Positions 41,248 through 49,496 of a stretch of DNA of 64,000 bases are shown here, one piece after another. The stretch's first letter is position 1; each line of letters begins with the position of its first letter. The stretch is taken from contig DJXN01000001.1 in NCBI GenBank assembly GCA_002449765.1, positions 40,057 through 104,056 on the forward strand, in the 5' to 3' direction. The translations under genes and the position numbers were made by a program. The DNA is from Fibrobacter sp. UBA7003 (lineage in GTDB: Bacteria > Fibrobacterota > Fibrobacteria > Fibrobacterales > Fibrobacteraceae). The notes under the pieces are model-generated. The model saw only the letters and a program-made list of their open reading frames with translations, searched no databases and was not told where the DNA came from.

Positions 41248-42321
41248 TTACTCTTCCGCCAGTTTCGGCACAAACACGTACTCGCCATTGCGGCACTGGT
41301 AATCGCAGTCGCCCCGATGTATCCATTCATGCTCAGCGTCGTTCACGCCGCACGGCGTACGGACGACGGCTGCATCGACACAACTCAAGGACTCGTAGGC
41401 GCCCCGGTACTTTTCCCACTTGCCTTCGTAGCACATGAATATTGTATGGTCCCTCGCTCCGGCGGTTTCTACGTAACCTTCCAGGATGCTGCCTTCCACC
41501 AGGCAGGTATCCCCTATGGTGGGGTTGATTTGCCGCCAGAAGCCTGCATTCAAGCATTCATATTCAATGTTTCTAGCGCAATCGACAGTCCTTGCTCCCG
41601 CATCCTCGCGCGAGCATTTCTCTCCTTCATGTCCGTTTTCGGCTCCGATTATACGGGTGCAGGACTGCGTTTCCTTCATGGGCGTCCAAAAGGCGTCGGC
41701 GCACACGTACTCTTCACCGCTTCCGCAGTCGATGACTGTCCTCGGGGCGTTTGAATTGCAGGGCACGCGACCGCAGTTTGCGGAATCGCCTGTGCACGGA
41801 GTCAGCGCCACGTTCAGGCACTGGCTTTTGTCTGCCAGGTTCCAGTACCTATTTTCGCACTTGTACACACCCCCAGTGATGCAGTCTTCCGCCATCGCCC
41901 CCTCGTCATAGCATTCGTTACAGGGCCTAAAAGGAATGGGACAATCGGAACCGTCGCAGTTCTGGCACATGCGTGCAAAGTTGATGCATTCTTCGGCTAT
42001 GGAAGAACTCGAAACGCAGTACCGCGCCTGTCCCATATTGCAAAGCTGTTCTGCGGTCCACCCGCACGAAGTATCCATCGAGAGGCATACCGGCAAAGAT
42101 GAGGAAGAACTTTCGATTTGGAACTCGGAGGAAGAAAGTTTTTCGGCCTCAGAAGAAGATTCCGGGACATTCCCTTCGGAACTCAAGAGGGCAGCGCTGT
42201 CGGAACCAACATCCTCCCCCGATGTCGCCGGGCCGCTGGAACTGTCGTCACAGGCGACAAGCGCAAACAGGCAGAATATCGCTAAAGCAACCGGCACTCG
42301 AAAAGTCTTTATCGATTTCAA
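41248..42321 (-). CDS. Cysteine-rich lipoprotein of the regulator-led operon (first copy)
   Basis: The 357-residue protein has lipobox LVAC (Cys24), a Ser-rich spacer to about 75, and at least five Cys/Trp modules of 30-40 residues, each roughly DC-x4-Y-x-C-x4-W (EDCITGGVYKCENRYW, IDCGSGEEYVCADAFW, VDCARNIEYECLNAGFW and others). More than 20 cysteines suggest disulfide-stabilised small domains. The 40549 gene is a shorter paralogue. I do not recognise a named family; short YxCxDGxW modules are also seen in other Fibrobacter lipoproteins. Surface binding or scaffolding is an inference. Confidence 0.75.
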   Translation of the reverse strand: MKSIKTFRVPVALAIFCLFALVACDDSSSGPATSGEDVGSDSAALLSSEGNVPESSSEAEKLSSSEFQIESSSSSLPVCLSMDTSCGWTAEQLCNMGQARYCVSSSSIAEECINFARMCQNCDGSDCPIPFRPCNECYDEGAMAEDCITGGVYKCENRYWNLADKSQCLNVALTPCTGDSANCGRVPCNSNAPRTVIDCGSGEEYVCADAFWTPMKETQSCTRIIGAENGHEGEKCSREDAGARTVDCARNIEYECLNAGFWRQINPTIGDTCLVEGSILEGYVETAGARDHTIFMCYEGKWEKYRGAYESLSCVDAAVVRTPCGVNDAEHEWIHRGDCDYQCRNGEYVFVPKLAEE

Positions 42322-42338
42322 CGTTCTCCTCCTTGATT

Positions 42339-43148
42339 TTATTTATCCGAAAACCATTCCGAATTCAACCGCAGCTCCGCGCATTTGTCCGCAGGCATAT
42401 CGACGTTGACAGCCTCATGCACGATTGCAGGGCACGAATCCATTTCGCCACAGTAGCGGAACAGGAACCTGAACACCATGGATTCTGTCGTCATCTTGCA
42501 GCCGGGTACCGCGATATCGATTACGGAAACCGTATCCTTCGCGACGCCGGAAAGTATAAATCCGACGAATCTGGAATCGCCCTTGACCGTCATCATGTAC
42601 AGTCCGCAACCACCATCCATGATACCCTTCCTGACAGAATCGGCCAGGCCCGCATACTCCAGAGCCGCATCCGGGAACAACACCTCCAGCGCATCGATAC
42701 TGCGCGCGTTAAATTGATGAGGACACGAGCCATCGAATTCCGTACTATATCCGGGCGACGAAGTTTGTCCGGGTTCGACCGCCGACACAGGGGGAGAGGA
42801 ATTCCGCTCAGCCTTGGCGACAAGCAAGCCGCCATCGAACCGGAGGGTATCTATCCCGAACTGCGCGAGATAGAAATCCAGCGAAGACTCCCGCGAAGAC
42901 CCGTCTACATTTCCCGGCCCATGCTCCACCGCTTCCGAAGAATAGGCAGGAAATGACGGAACACTGCTGGACGACAGCACGTAATCCAGCGAATCCTGTC
43001 TGCTGCTCGACATGCTTTCCGTGGCAAATTCGTTGGGTTCTTCGGCCGTGCCCGCGACATCCGTGGACCCACACCCGATACACAGGCATGCCGCAATCAC
43101 GGCGACAAATGCGAAAGGAATGTACAACTCAGACTTCTTCATTTTCAC
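42339..43148 (-). CDS. Lipoprotein of unknown function, first of the regulator-led operon
   Basis: The 269-residue protein has a lipobox CIGC (Cys26) after a hydrophobic stretch and a Ser/Glu-rich spacer to about 100. The remaining part is a mixed alpha/beta domain with some Cys (CPHQF, GGCGLYMM, PGCKMTT, YCGEMDSCP), with no motif I recognise. Its start lies 20 bases inside the end of the TIGR02147-type regulator gene, so translation is probably coupled. The gene order regulator, lipoprotein, lipoprotein, lipoprotein, DUF4832-type suggests one transcript. Confidence 0.72.
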   Translation of the reverse strand: MKMKKSELYIPFAFVAVIAACLCIGCGSTDVAGTAEEPNEFATESMSSSRQDSLDYVLSSSSVPSFPAYSSEAVEHGPGNVDGSSRESSLDFYLAQFGIDTLRFDGGLLVAKAERNSSPPVSAVEPGQTSSPGYSTEFDGSCPHQFNARSIDALEVLFPDAALEYAGLADSVRKGIMDGGCGLYMMTVKGDSRFVGFILSGVAKDTVSVIDIAVPGCKMTTESMVFRFLFRYCGEMDSCPAIVHEAVNVDMPADKCAELRLNSEWFSDK

Positions 43149-43968
43149 ACTCCTTCACTTTCCTGCTCAAGGGGAAAAGCTGCAAGTTCAAGCGGTAGAC
43201 CTGGTCGATATCCTTGTCTTCGGCGGCAACGGCGATAACCTGGCGCCGGAATTCATCGATCAGGCTCGCGATGCGCTCGTAGCTCCTGCGCGAAAGTCCC
43301 ATGGTGACCCCGCTAAAATGGCGTTCGTCCACGGGAAGGTCCACTGCGGGTGTCGCAAGTTTCGACATCTGGCGGTGCATTCCGCGAAGCGCGAGGCGGG
43401 TCGCATCCGGCGTGCCCGCAATCGATGTTTCCGCCTGCACAAAGGCATCGCGCCCTTCCCTTTTCAGGAGCCCCACCCTCGTGAGGAAATTAAGGCTCTT
43501 CTGCACATCCGCCGCAGACACTTCGGGATTGCACATCTTCGCAATTTCGCCAGGAGTGGCCCCCGGCATCAGCGGGGCGAGTTCGCGCACTACAGGGTTA
43601 TGCCAGGAATCGTAGAATTCAAAAAGTTCACCTTCCATCACACGGATCTTGTGGACCCGGGCAATGGCAAGCATGTTCTCGTAGGCGGCCTTCTTCTTCG
43701 CCTCGGTTTCAGTCTGGCCATATTCGACCATGGCACGGAAATAATCCATCTCGAACCCGACAAGCCCCATGGCCTGTCCCGTGCGCTCCACCCCGATGCG
43801 ACTGAGTTTGCTCTTGCCGTCGCATACCACCTTCATGTACGAGGACGAAGTAAAACCTGCAATTTTCGAGAACTCACGCCACGAAAAAACAGAACGACGC
43901 TTGCGTTCATCGTAGTAGTCCCGCATGTATTGACGGAAATCAGAATATTCGACAATCGGTTTCATCAT
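43129..43968 (-). CDS. TIGR02147-family putative transcriptional regulator (Fibrobacter paralogous family)
   Basis: The 279-residue protein opens VEYSDFRQYMRDYYDERKRR, then SWREFSKIAGFTSSSYMKVV, a helix-turn-helix-like segment at about 30-60, and VERTGQAMGLVGFEMDYFRA, with a C-terminal DUF4423-like region (SADVQKSLNFLTRVGLLKRE and LSRRSYERIASLIDEFRRQV). These features identify the TIGR02147 family first described as a paralogous set in Fibrobacter succinogenes, with unknown function but a transcriptional-regulator appearance. It is the first gene of the five-gene operon and overlaps the next by 20 bases. An array of inverted A/T tracts lies just upstream. Confidence 0.82.
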   Translation of the reverse strand: MMKPIVEYSDFRQYMRDYYDERKRRSVFSWREFSKIAGFTSSSYMKVVCDGKSKLSRIGVERTGQAMGLVGFEMDYFRAMVEYGQTETEAKKKAAYENMLAIARVHKIRVMEGELFEFYDSWHNPVVRELAPLMPGATPGEIAKMCNPEVSAADVQKSLNFLTRVGLLKREGRDAFVQAETSIAGTPDATRLALRGMHRQMSKLATPAVDLPVDERHFSGVTMGLSRRSYERIASLIDEFRRQVIAVAAEDKDIDQVYRLNLQLFPLSRKVKECENEEV

Positions 43969-43982
43969 CCATAATTATACAT

Positions 43983-44029
43983 CTTTTTTCCAAAAAAGCA
44001 ACACCATCATGCAACAAAGATGCTTTTTT
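43983..44029. promoter_or_regulatory. Inverted A/T-tract array upstream of the regulator gene
   Basis: CTTTTTTCCAAAAAAG (43983-43998) is a 2-base-loop inverted repeat, and AAAAAAGCA (43992-44000) also pairs with TGCTTTTTT (44021-44029). They lie 15-60 bases upstream of the start at 43968, where an operator for the regulator itself would be expected. Confidence 0.4.
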
Positions 44030-44105
44030 TACTAAAAAATCACTAATTTTAGCATCTCATACAATTTTATATCTCTTTACGCAACATCCCGTTGCATAAA
44101 GAAAG

Positions 44106-44131
44106 AACCCCATTGCACAAGCAACAGGGTC
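44106..44131 (-). terminator. Terminator of the GH9 gene
   Basis: On the minus strand GACCCTGTTGC pairs with GCAATGGGGTTC (11 pairs including three G-T) around TTGT, followed by CTTTCTTT. It lies about 45 bases past the GH9 stop. Confidence 0.7.
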
Positions 44132-44177
44132 CCAAGAACCAAAATCCGACGCATTCACCAACAGGCGGCAGCAACAC

Positions 44178-45941
44178 CTATTTGTTGTAAATCGCCTCGA
44201 GGGCGGCGGCGAGGTACGCAAGCGGCGCGTTCCAGTTGATGGCCACCTCGTTGGTCGCGTAGCTGCAGCGGTTGTCGAGGTAGGCGAGCGCCGGCTTGTC
44301 GGCGACAGCATAGTTCGAGCACTTCCAGGGTTCCTTGCCTTCCAGGTCGATATCCTGCTTGCCCAGGTGCGGGCCTCCCACGAGCATTCCCGGCACCGGG
44401 TCGTCCACCTTGTCCGATTCGCTCGGGCGGTGATGCGGGTTGCGCGGGCTCCTGTATCCGAATCCCGTCACGTAGGTCATGTCCATCGGGTTCTTGCCCA
44501 GCAGGTAGTCAAGGCACTGCTGCGCGCCATCCAGATAGCTCTTGTCACCCGTCAGCAGGTAGGCGTGCACCAGCACCATGCCGTTGTTCGCCATCGCGCT
44601 ATTGCTACCCCAGTTCCAGCTCCACGGGAATGCGGGCAGGCGGTAGGCGCTCGTGTCGCCCACGGCACGCAGGTTGTTCGCCTCGTTCATCACGGTCTTC
44701 TTCGCGGCGGCAACCAGGTCCTTGTCGAATACTGCGGAATCGAGCGCCACGCGGAACGCGGCAATCATGTTCATGTCGCCCCACCAGGCACCGTTCGCCG
44801 TAAACGCGTTCATCTTCAGGTCCTTCAGGTAACCGGCAGCAGCCTTGTCGCCCTTCGCACCCGCAGCGGCCTTCGCGCGGTAGAGTTCGGCAGCAGCCCA
44901 GCGGAACTCGTCCTTGCCGTCCTCGTTGCCGGGCGCATAGCTACCCGTGTTCACGTCGGCAGGCTGCTTGTAGAATGCCTTCGGGTTCTTCTTCGCCCAG
45001 GCGTACGCGCTTTCTGCAGCCTTGAGCATCTTGTCGGCATAGGCCTTGTCGAACTTGCGGTACACCACGCTCGCCTGCGCCATCACGCCCGCAAAGTCGA
45101 GCGACGCGGTCACGTTCTTGATAATCGCATAGCGCGGGGCCGTATCGTCCTCGGGCTGCACGCTCCCGCTGAACTTGAGCGTAGATACCTTGTGGTACAC
45201 GCCGCCGTCCTTGTCCTGCATGGTAAGCATCCAGTCCAGGTTGTAGCGCACCTCTTCCAGCAGCAGCGGGAGCTTGTCGAATTCACGCGGGATATTCCAG
45301 GAGAGCGAATCCGCATACTTCGGGAAGTTCTCGTATATCTCGAGCAAGGTCCACACGGTAATGCCCGAATTCACGATGTACTTGCCGTAGTCGCCCGCAT
45401 CGTACCAGCCGCGTGCGGAATTGAAGACCTTGCCGGCGCCCTTGCCACCAGTCGCCGCATCGCTCCCGTAAACAATCACCTTGTCATCCATGTGGCCTGC
45501 AGCGCGCGCCCACTTGCCCGCGTACTGTAGCGTAAGCGGCATACTCGCACGCTGGTAGTAGAACCACTTGAGGCTAGCCTTCACCAAATCGCCGTAGACA
45601 CCTTCGCCAACCAGAATCGGGCTGCCCACATAGGTACCGCCACGGAACAGGCGGTAGGTTCCCGGAGTCTTCACCGCGGAGATATCGAAGGTCTGAATTT
45701 CCTCGCCGCTGTAGTCCCAGTCGTATACCATCGGGGCGTCGAGCGTCAGGACAGTCTTCCCGTTCATGTCCCGCACCTCGAGACCGGCCGCGTCGTTACC
45801 CGGGTACACGACCGTCTTCTCGGCCTCGGGATAAAACCCCAGCTGGTTCACGAGGGGGCCCGCCACCGCAACGGCAGCAAGCAGGGACACGGCGGCAGAT
45901 ACCGCCACACAGGTTCTAGAAGCGTTTTTATGAATATCCAT
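44178..45941 (-). CDS. Glycoside hydrolase family 9 endoglucanase
   Basis: The start at 45941 (MDIHKNASRTCVAVSAAVSL) gives a signal peptide ending near VAVA|GP; the upstream ATG at 45983 would add a hairpin-coding sequence with no signal. The 587-residue product has a CelD_N-type Ig-like domain at about 28-110 and a GH9 (alpha/alpha)6 barrel at about 115-585. Catalytic Asp residues are in DAGDYGKY (Asp181, Asp184), the first signature is TGFGYRSPRNPHHRPS, and the proton donor Glu565 is in NEVAINWNAPL. GH9 enzymes hydrolyse cellulose; processivity cannot be told. No sorting domain or lipobox is seen, so the enzyme is probably periplasmic or secreted by an unseen signal. Confidence 0.93.
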   Translation of the reverse strand: MDIHKNASRTCVAVSAAVSLLAAVAVAGPLVNQLGFYPEAEKTVVYPGNDAAGLEVRDMNGKTVLTLDAPMVYDWDYSGEEIQTFDISAVKTPGTYRLFRGGTYVGSPILVGEGVYGDLVKASLKWFYYQRASMPLTLQYAGKWARAAGHMDDKVIVYGSDAATGGKGAGKVFNSARGWYDAGDYGKYIVNSGITVWTLLEIYENFPKYADSLSWNIPREFDKLPLLLEEVRYNLDWMLTMQDKDGGVYHKVSTLKFSGSVQPEDDTAPRYAIIKNVTASLDFAGVMAQASVVYRKFDKAYADKMLKAAESAYAWAKKNPKAFYKQPADVNTGSYAPGNEDGKDEFRWAAAELYRAKAAAGAKGDKAAAGYLKDLKMNAFTANGAWWGDMNMIAAFRVALDSAVFDKDLVAAAKKTVMNEANNLRAVGDTSAYRLPAFPWSWNWGSNSAMANNGMVLVHAYLLTGDKSYLDGAQQCLDYLLGKNPMDMTYVTGFGYRSPRNPHHRPSESDKVDDPVPGMLVGGPHLGKQDIDLEGKEPWKCSNYAVADKPALAYLDNRCSYATNEVAINWNAPLAYLAAALEAIYNK

Positions 45942-45959
45942 ACCCAGAATATACTTTAA

Positions 45960-45980
45960 ATCGCGCCCCTTGGGCGCGAT
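45960..45980. promoter_or_regulatory. Perfect 9-base inverted repeat upstream of the GH9 start
   Basis: ATCGCGCCC-CTT-GGGCGCGAT lies 19 bases upstream of the GH9 ATG and 35 bases downstream of the stop of the preceding lipoprotein. It could terminate that gene (weak TTT on the minus strand), stabilise the GH9 mRNA or be an operator. Confidence 0.5.
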
Positions 45981-46015
45981 CATGCATCATGTTCCGTTTT
46001 CAGCAGGAAACATCT

Positions 46016-47590
46016 CTATTCTTCTTCGCCGTAATCCTTGACGCAGCGCAGGTAGCCAGCATTGTGCCTACTTCCCGGCTCATTGCTGAGCCCCTTCTTG
46101 TAGAGGTACATTACGCGCACCCCACCATAAGGCTGCTGATCGCCGGTCCACAGGAACGTCGTCACTCCCATCGCCACATACTGCATTTTCCCGGTATATT
46201 CGTCTGCCCCGCCGTCGCCGTAGTCATACTCGGCCACGCCGTAGCCGGAGGGAATCACGGACAGACCGCTTTCGTTTGTTCCCATCGCCATAAACGCCGA
46301 GGCGTAACTCACATCGGAATACAGCTTGCGGAATTCCGGATTCGGCACGTGCCAGCCTTCCGGACAGATTCCCCGTTCCACTTCCCGGATGTCGGCAACG
46401 GAATCCAGGTAGACGGGTTCGAGGTCCATCGCAGCCGACCATGAATACAGGCGGCCGAGGACTTCGCAGTTAGACTCGTCGTCGCCGTAGCACCAACTCT
46501 GGCCCTTCAGGTTCTCCGAGGCGGCGCTGTCCGCGTACTTCAGATTCTCGGCCATCCAGGTATAGCCTCCGATTTCCACGGTCCTGTATGTCCTTCCGTC
46601 GCGAGAATCCACCAGCGTCCCGTACTCGACATCCGGATTGAAGATATCCTTGACATCGAAATTTTCCTTTGTCGCAGGGTGCCATGCCGAATTCGAACAG
46701 ACCAGCATCTTGTACCTGAAATCATCTCCGATATCCCTCATCTCCCCCTCGTTCGAGGCATCACATGCGGGATTGCCGTCGGCAGTCGCAAGGAGAGTCA
46801 AGTACTTTTCGAAATGTCCCACCTTCCCGTTGGGCGCCTTCGCCTCTATCGCCTTGCGGATGGAGTCCCCGCCGTCGTCGGTAATGATTGCATCCGCGAG
46901 CACGGCAAGCCTACGAAGGACGTCCGAGCTATAGAACTTTCCCGTCAAGGTGTCGATTTCCAGGCTTTCCCATGCGGTGGTACTGCCGTATTCCACATAA
47001 TAGTCTTCAATAACCAGCGCTATGGCGGCAAGCATCGCATCGCCCTCGCCTTCGCCATACAGGGAATACTTCTCGAAATCGAGCAGATCCTTCGGCATGT
47101 GGAGCGCGGAAAGCACCGCGACATTGGCAGAGCGCCTCGCCTCCGCAAATTCCTTTCCCTCCCTTACCAGGGACCATATCATGTCGGTCGCAAGCGTCGT
47201 CAGGTAGTTCACGTTCACCGTGCTGTCGTTGGACAAGTCGGCGGCCGCCTTCAGTTCCATGTCGGGAACGACCCTGCTGCCGTTTGGAATGCGGCTTTCA
47301 CTGGCAGAAACGCCAAACTCCATCAGTCCGTTCGAAACATAAGGCTCTATCTCGTAAGCCCCGGTAGCGCCGTCGACAGGCACGAACCTGCTCCAGCCAT
47401 CTATCCAGTAATACGGTTCGACGCGGCTTCCCATCTGGACATGTACAGAATCCTTTTCAAAGAAAAAACCGTGCTGTACCAAACCGCGCGCGCCGTATTC
47501 GGGCGTGAACGCATCAAAGCCGTGTTCCGATTTTTCGTCCGAGCAACCAACCAGGGCCGCCAATGCAATTACATATAAAATCTTCTTCAT
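46016..47590 (-). CDS. Fibrobacter major paralogous domain lipoprotein (TIGR02145)
   Basis: Start at 47590 (MKKILYVIALAALVGC, lipobox at Cys16); an in-frame ATG three codons upstream is also possible. The 524-residue protein has a helical middle and, at about 365-520, the TIGR02145 domain: DSRDGRTYRTVEIGGYTWMAEN, SWCYGDDESNCEVLGRLYSW, GICPEGWHVPNPEFRKLYSD, and VIPSGYG, with NAGYLRCVKDYGEE at the end. The domain is the Fibrobacter succinogenes major paralogous domain, resembling a C-type-lectin-like or FGE-like fold, whose function is not known. It is separated from the GH9 gene by a hairpin and is probably a separate unit. Confidence 0.9.
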   Translation of the reverse strand: MKKILYVIALAALVGCSDEKSEHGFDAFTPEYGARGLVQHGFFFEKDSVHVQMGSRVEPYYWIDGWSRFVPVDGATGAYEIEPYVSNGLMEFGVSASESRIPNGSRVVPDMELKAAADLSNDSTVNVNYLTTLATDMIWSLVREGKEFAEARRSANVAVLSALHMPKDLLDFEKYSLYGEGEGDAMLAAIALVIEDYYVEYGSTTAWESLEIDTLTGKFYSSDVLRRLAVLADAIITDDGGDSIRKAIEAKAPNGKVGHFEKYLTLLATADGNPACDASNEGEMRDIGDDFRYKMLVCSNSAWHPATKENFDVKDIFNPDVEYGTLVDSRDGRTYRTVEIGGYTWMAENLKYADSAASENLKGQSWCYGDDESNCEVLGRLYSWSAAMDLEPVYLDSVADIREVERGICPEGWHVPNPEFRKLYSDVSYASAFMAMGTNESGLSVIPSGYGVAEYDYGDGGADEYTGKMQYVAMGVTTFLWTGDQQPYGGVRVMYLYKKGLSNEPGSRHNAGYLRCVKDYGEEE

Positions 47591-47635
47591 GATTTCCATT
47601 ATAGCAAACGAACAAACGTTCTGCAACCCAAAAAG

Positions 47636-47664
47636 AAAAACCGCAGCGTATCGCCGCGGTTTTT
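47636..47664. terminator. Bidirectional terminator between lipoprotein and ABC transporter genes
   Basis: AAAAACCGC and GCGGTTTTT pair, with an inner GCG/CGC, around TAT. It lies past the end of the OppF-type gene on the minus strand and acts as a strong stop for that operon. Confidence 0.85.
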
Positions 47665-47682
47665 CTCCAAAGGGGATAAGGA

Positions 47683-48495
47683 CTAGCCCTTCTTGCTCCT
47701 GTGGCTGTTCTTGATCCATTCGGTCTTGTGGACTTCCGGGATATCGTCGAGCAGGCGGAGCGTGTGCGGTTCGGTCGTGTTGTCGAGCACTTCAGCCGGA
47801 GTACCCTGGTTCACGATCTTGCCGTCGTGCATGATGAAGATACGGTCGGACACGTAGTTCGCAAGGCCGATATCGTGGGTCACGAACACCACGGTCATCT
47901 TCAGCTCGTCTTTCAACTTGCGGAGGTAATCGAGGATGTTTGCACGCACGCAGGCGTCCACCATGGAAGTAGCTTCGTCGGCAATCAGCACCTTCGGGCG
48001 GAGCGCGAAGATACGGGCCAACAGCATACGCTGCATCTGGCCACCGGAAAGCTCGAACGGGTACTTGCCTTCAATATCGGCAGGAGCCACGTTCACGGCC
48101 AGCAGGCCTTCGTCCACACGGCGGCGGACTTCTTCCTTGCTGGGCTTCACCTTCAAGATGTTCAGGGCGTCTTCCAGCTGGCTACGTATCGTAAAGAACT
48201 GGTTGAAGCATCCGAACGGATCCTGGAAAACGGACTGGACTTCGTTCCAGTGGTCCTTCAGGTTCTTGATGGGCTTGTCGCGGTAGAGGAACTGGCCGCG
48301 CGTCGGCTGGTAAAGGCCGAGCATGATCTTCGCGAGCACGGACTTGCCGCAGCCCGAGCCACCCACGATAGAGATGAACTCTTCGTCATAGATGTTGAAC
48401 GAGACATCCTTCACGGCGGTCTTCAGGGTCTTGCCGGCACCAAAGTCCTTGCTGATGCGCTGGGCAGAAAATACAACGGGCTTATCACTTAGCAT
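47683..48495 (-). CDS. Oligopeptide/dipeptide ABC transporter ATP-binding protein (OppF/DppF type)
   Basis: The 270 residues contain Walker A GGSGCGKSVLAK at about 40-51, the ABC signature LSGGQMQRMLLAR at about 148-160, and Walker B RPKVLIADEATS at about 166-177. The opening (VVFSAQRISKDFGAGKTLKT) and the QPTRGQFLYRDKPI segment are typical of OppF. It overlaps the OppD-type gene by 11 bases and completes a five-gene peptide importer operon in which it powers uptake with its partner ATPase. Confidence 0.9.
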   Translation of the reverse strand: MLSDKPVVFSAQRISKDFGAGKTLKTAVKDVSFNIYDEEFISIVGGSGCGKSVLAKIMLGLYQPTRGQFLYRDKPIKNLKDHWNEVQSVFQDPFGCFNQFFTIRSQLEDALNILKVKPSKEEVRRRVDEGLLAVNVAPADIEGKYPFELSGGQMQRMLLARIFALRPKVLIADEATSMVDACVRANILDYLRKLKDELKMTVVFVTHDIGLANYVSDRIFIMHDGKIVNQGTPAEVLDNTTEPHTLRLLDDIPEVHKTEWIKNSHRSKKG

Positions 48496-49486
48496 AGTCG
48501 CACCTCACGTCACGATCACCGACAACGCGGAGATTCTGGGTATTCTTCTTGCAATCGGGGCATGCCTTGCTGCAACGCGGGGCGAAGCGGCAACCCACAA
48601 TCTTGTTCTTGAGGCTCGGGGGAGCGCCTTCGATGGCCACCGGATGACGGCCACGCTGGCTCGCTTCCGTACTGAGCATGGCGCCCATGAGGGCCTGCGT
48701 GTACGGATGGCGCGGATCCTTGACGACCTGTTCCGCCGTGCCCTTTTCCACGAATTCACCGGCGTACATGATGGCGATGTTGTCGGCCACATGGTACAGG
48801 AGCGGAAGCTCGTGGGTAATGAAGATCATCGTCGAGAAGATGCCCTTGTCCAAAAGGTCGAAGATCATCTTGATCACTTCCTTCTGGGTAGATACGTCCA
48901 GGGCGGAAGTCGGTTCGTCGGCAATCACCATCTGCGGGTTGAGCAAGGTGGAAATACCGATAACGGAACGCTGACGTTCACCGGCGGTGAGCTGGATAGG
49001 ATAAGAATCGAGCACGCGCTTCGTGTCCATTCCGAACAGGTCGAAACGTTCGCAAAGGCGGTCGTAGATTTCCTTGTGGTCGAGCTTCTTGCCCGGCTGC
49101 TGGTGGGCTGCGATCACGTCGGCGGCGATATCCTTGATTTTACGGACAGGGTTCAGCGCGTTGAAAGCACCCTGCGGAATCATGGAGACCTTCTGGGCGA
49201 GCACGTTCTTGCGGACGTCCTCGACGCTGCGGTTCATGAGCGATTCCATCTTGTCGCCGTTCTTAACGCGCACTTCGCTCTTGCCTTCGGGGTAGAGGGG
49301 CGGGATGCACATGCCCATAAGGCCGGAAACGAGCGTGGACTTGCCACAGCCGGATTCACCTGCGATGCCGAGGATTTCGCCCTGCTTCATGGAGAAGGAG
49401 ACATCCGTCACGGCATGAGTCTTGTCGCCAAAGCGGCCGAGGTAATAAAGGCTCAGGTTTTCTACTTCAAAAACATTGTCAGACAT
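48485..49486 (-). CDS. Oligopeptide/dipeptide ABC transporter ATP-binding protein (OppD/DppD type)
   Basis: The 333-residue ATPase has Walker A GESGCGKSTLVSG at about 38-50, Walker B ADEPTSALD, and a C-terminal Cys-rich peptide-transporter tail (CRFAPRCSKACPDCKK) that may bind Fe-S as in OppD. The signature reads LTAGERQRSVIGI instead of LSGGQ, a common variant in this subfamily. It follows the DppC-type permease by 10 bases in the importer operon. Substrate specificity is set elsewhere. Confidence 0.9.
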   Translation of the reverse strand: MSDNVFEVENLSLYYLGRFGDKTHAVTDVSFSMKQGEILGIAGESGCGKSTLVSGLMGMCIPPLYPEGKSEVRVKNGDKMESLMNRSVEDVRKNVLAQKVSMIPQGAFNALNPVRKIKDIAADVIAAHQQPGKKLDHKEIYDRLCERFDLFGMDTKRVLDSYPIQLTAGERQRSVIGISTLLNPQMVIADEPTSALDVSTQKEVIKMIFDLLDKGIFSTMIFITHELPLLYHVADNIAIMYAGEFVEKGTAEQVVKDPRHPYTQALMGAMLSTEASQRGRHPVAIEGAPPSLKNKIVGCRFAPRCSKACPDCKKNTQNLRVVGDRDVRCDYAK

Positions 49487-49496
49487 TTTTTACCTC

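Noticed and set aside
44081..44095. GCAAC-N5-GTTGC small hairpin near the GH9 terminator
   Set aside because: It is short, without a T-run, and adjacent to a better terminator; not enough for a separate call.
47599..47719. Upstream extension of the TIGR02145 lipoprotein gene
   Set aside because: The extension has no signal peptide and would run into the terminator region of the ABC operon; the ATG at 47590 gives a proper lipobox.
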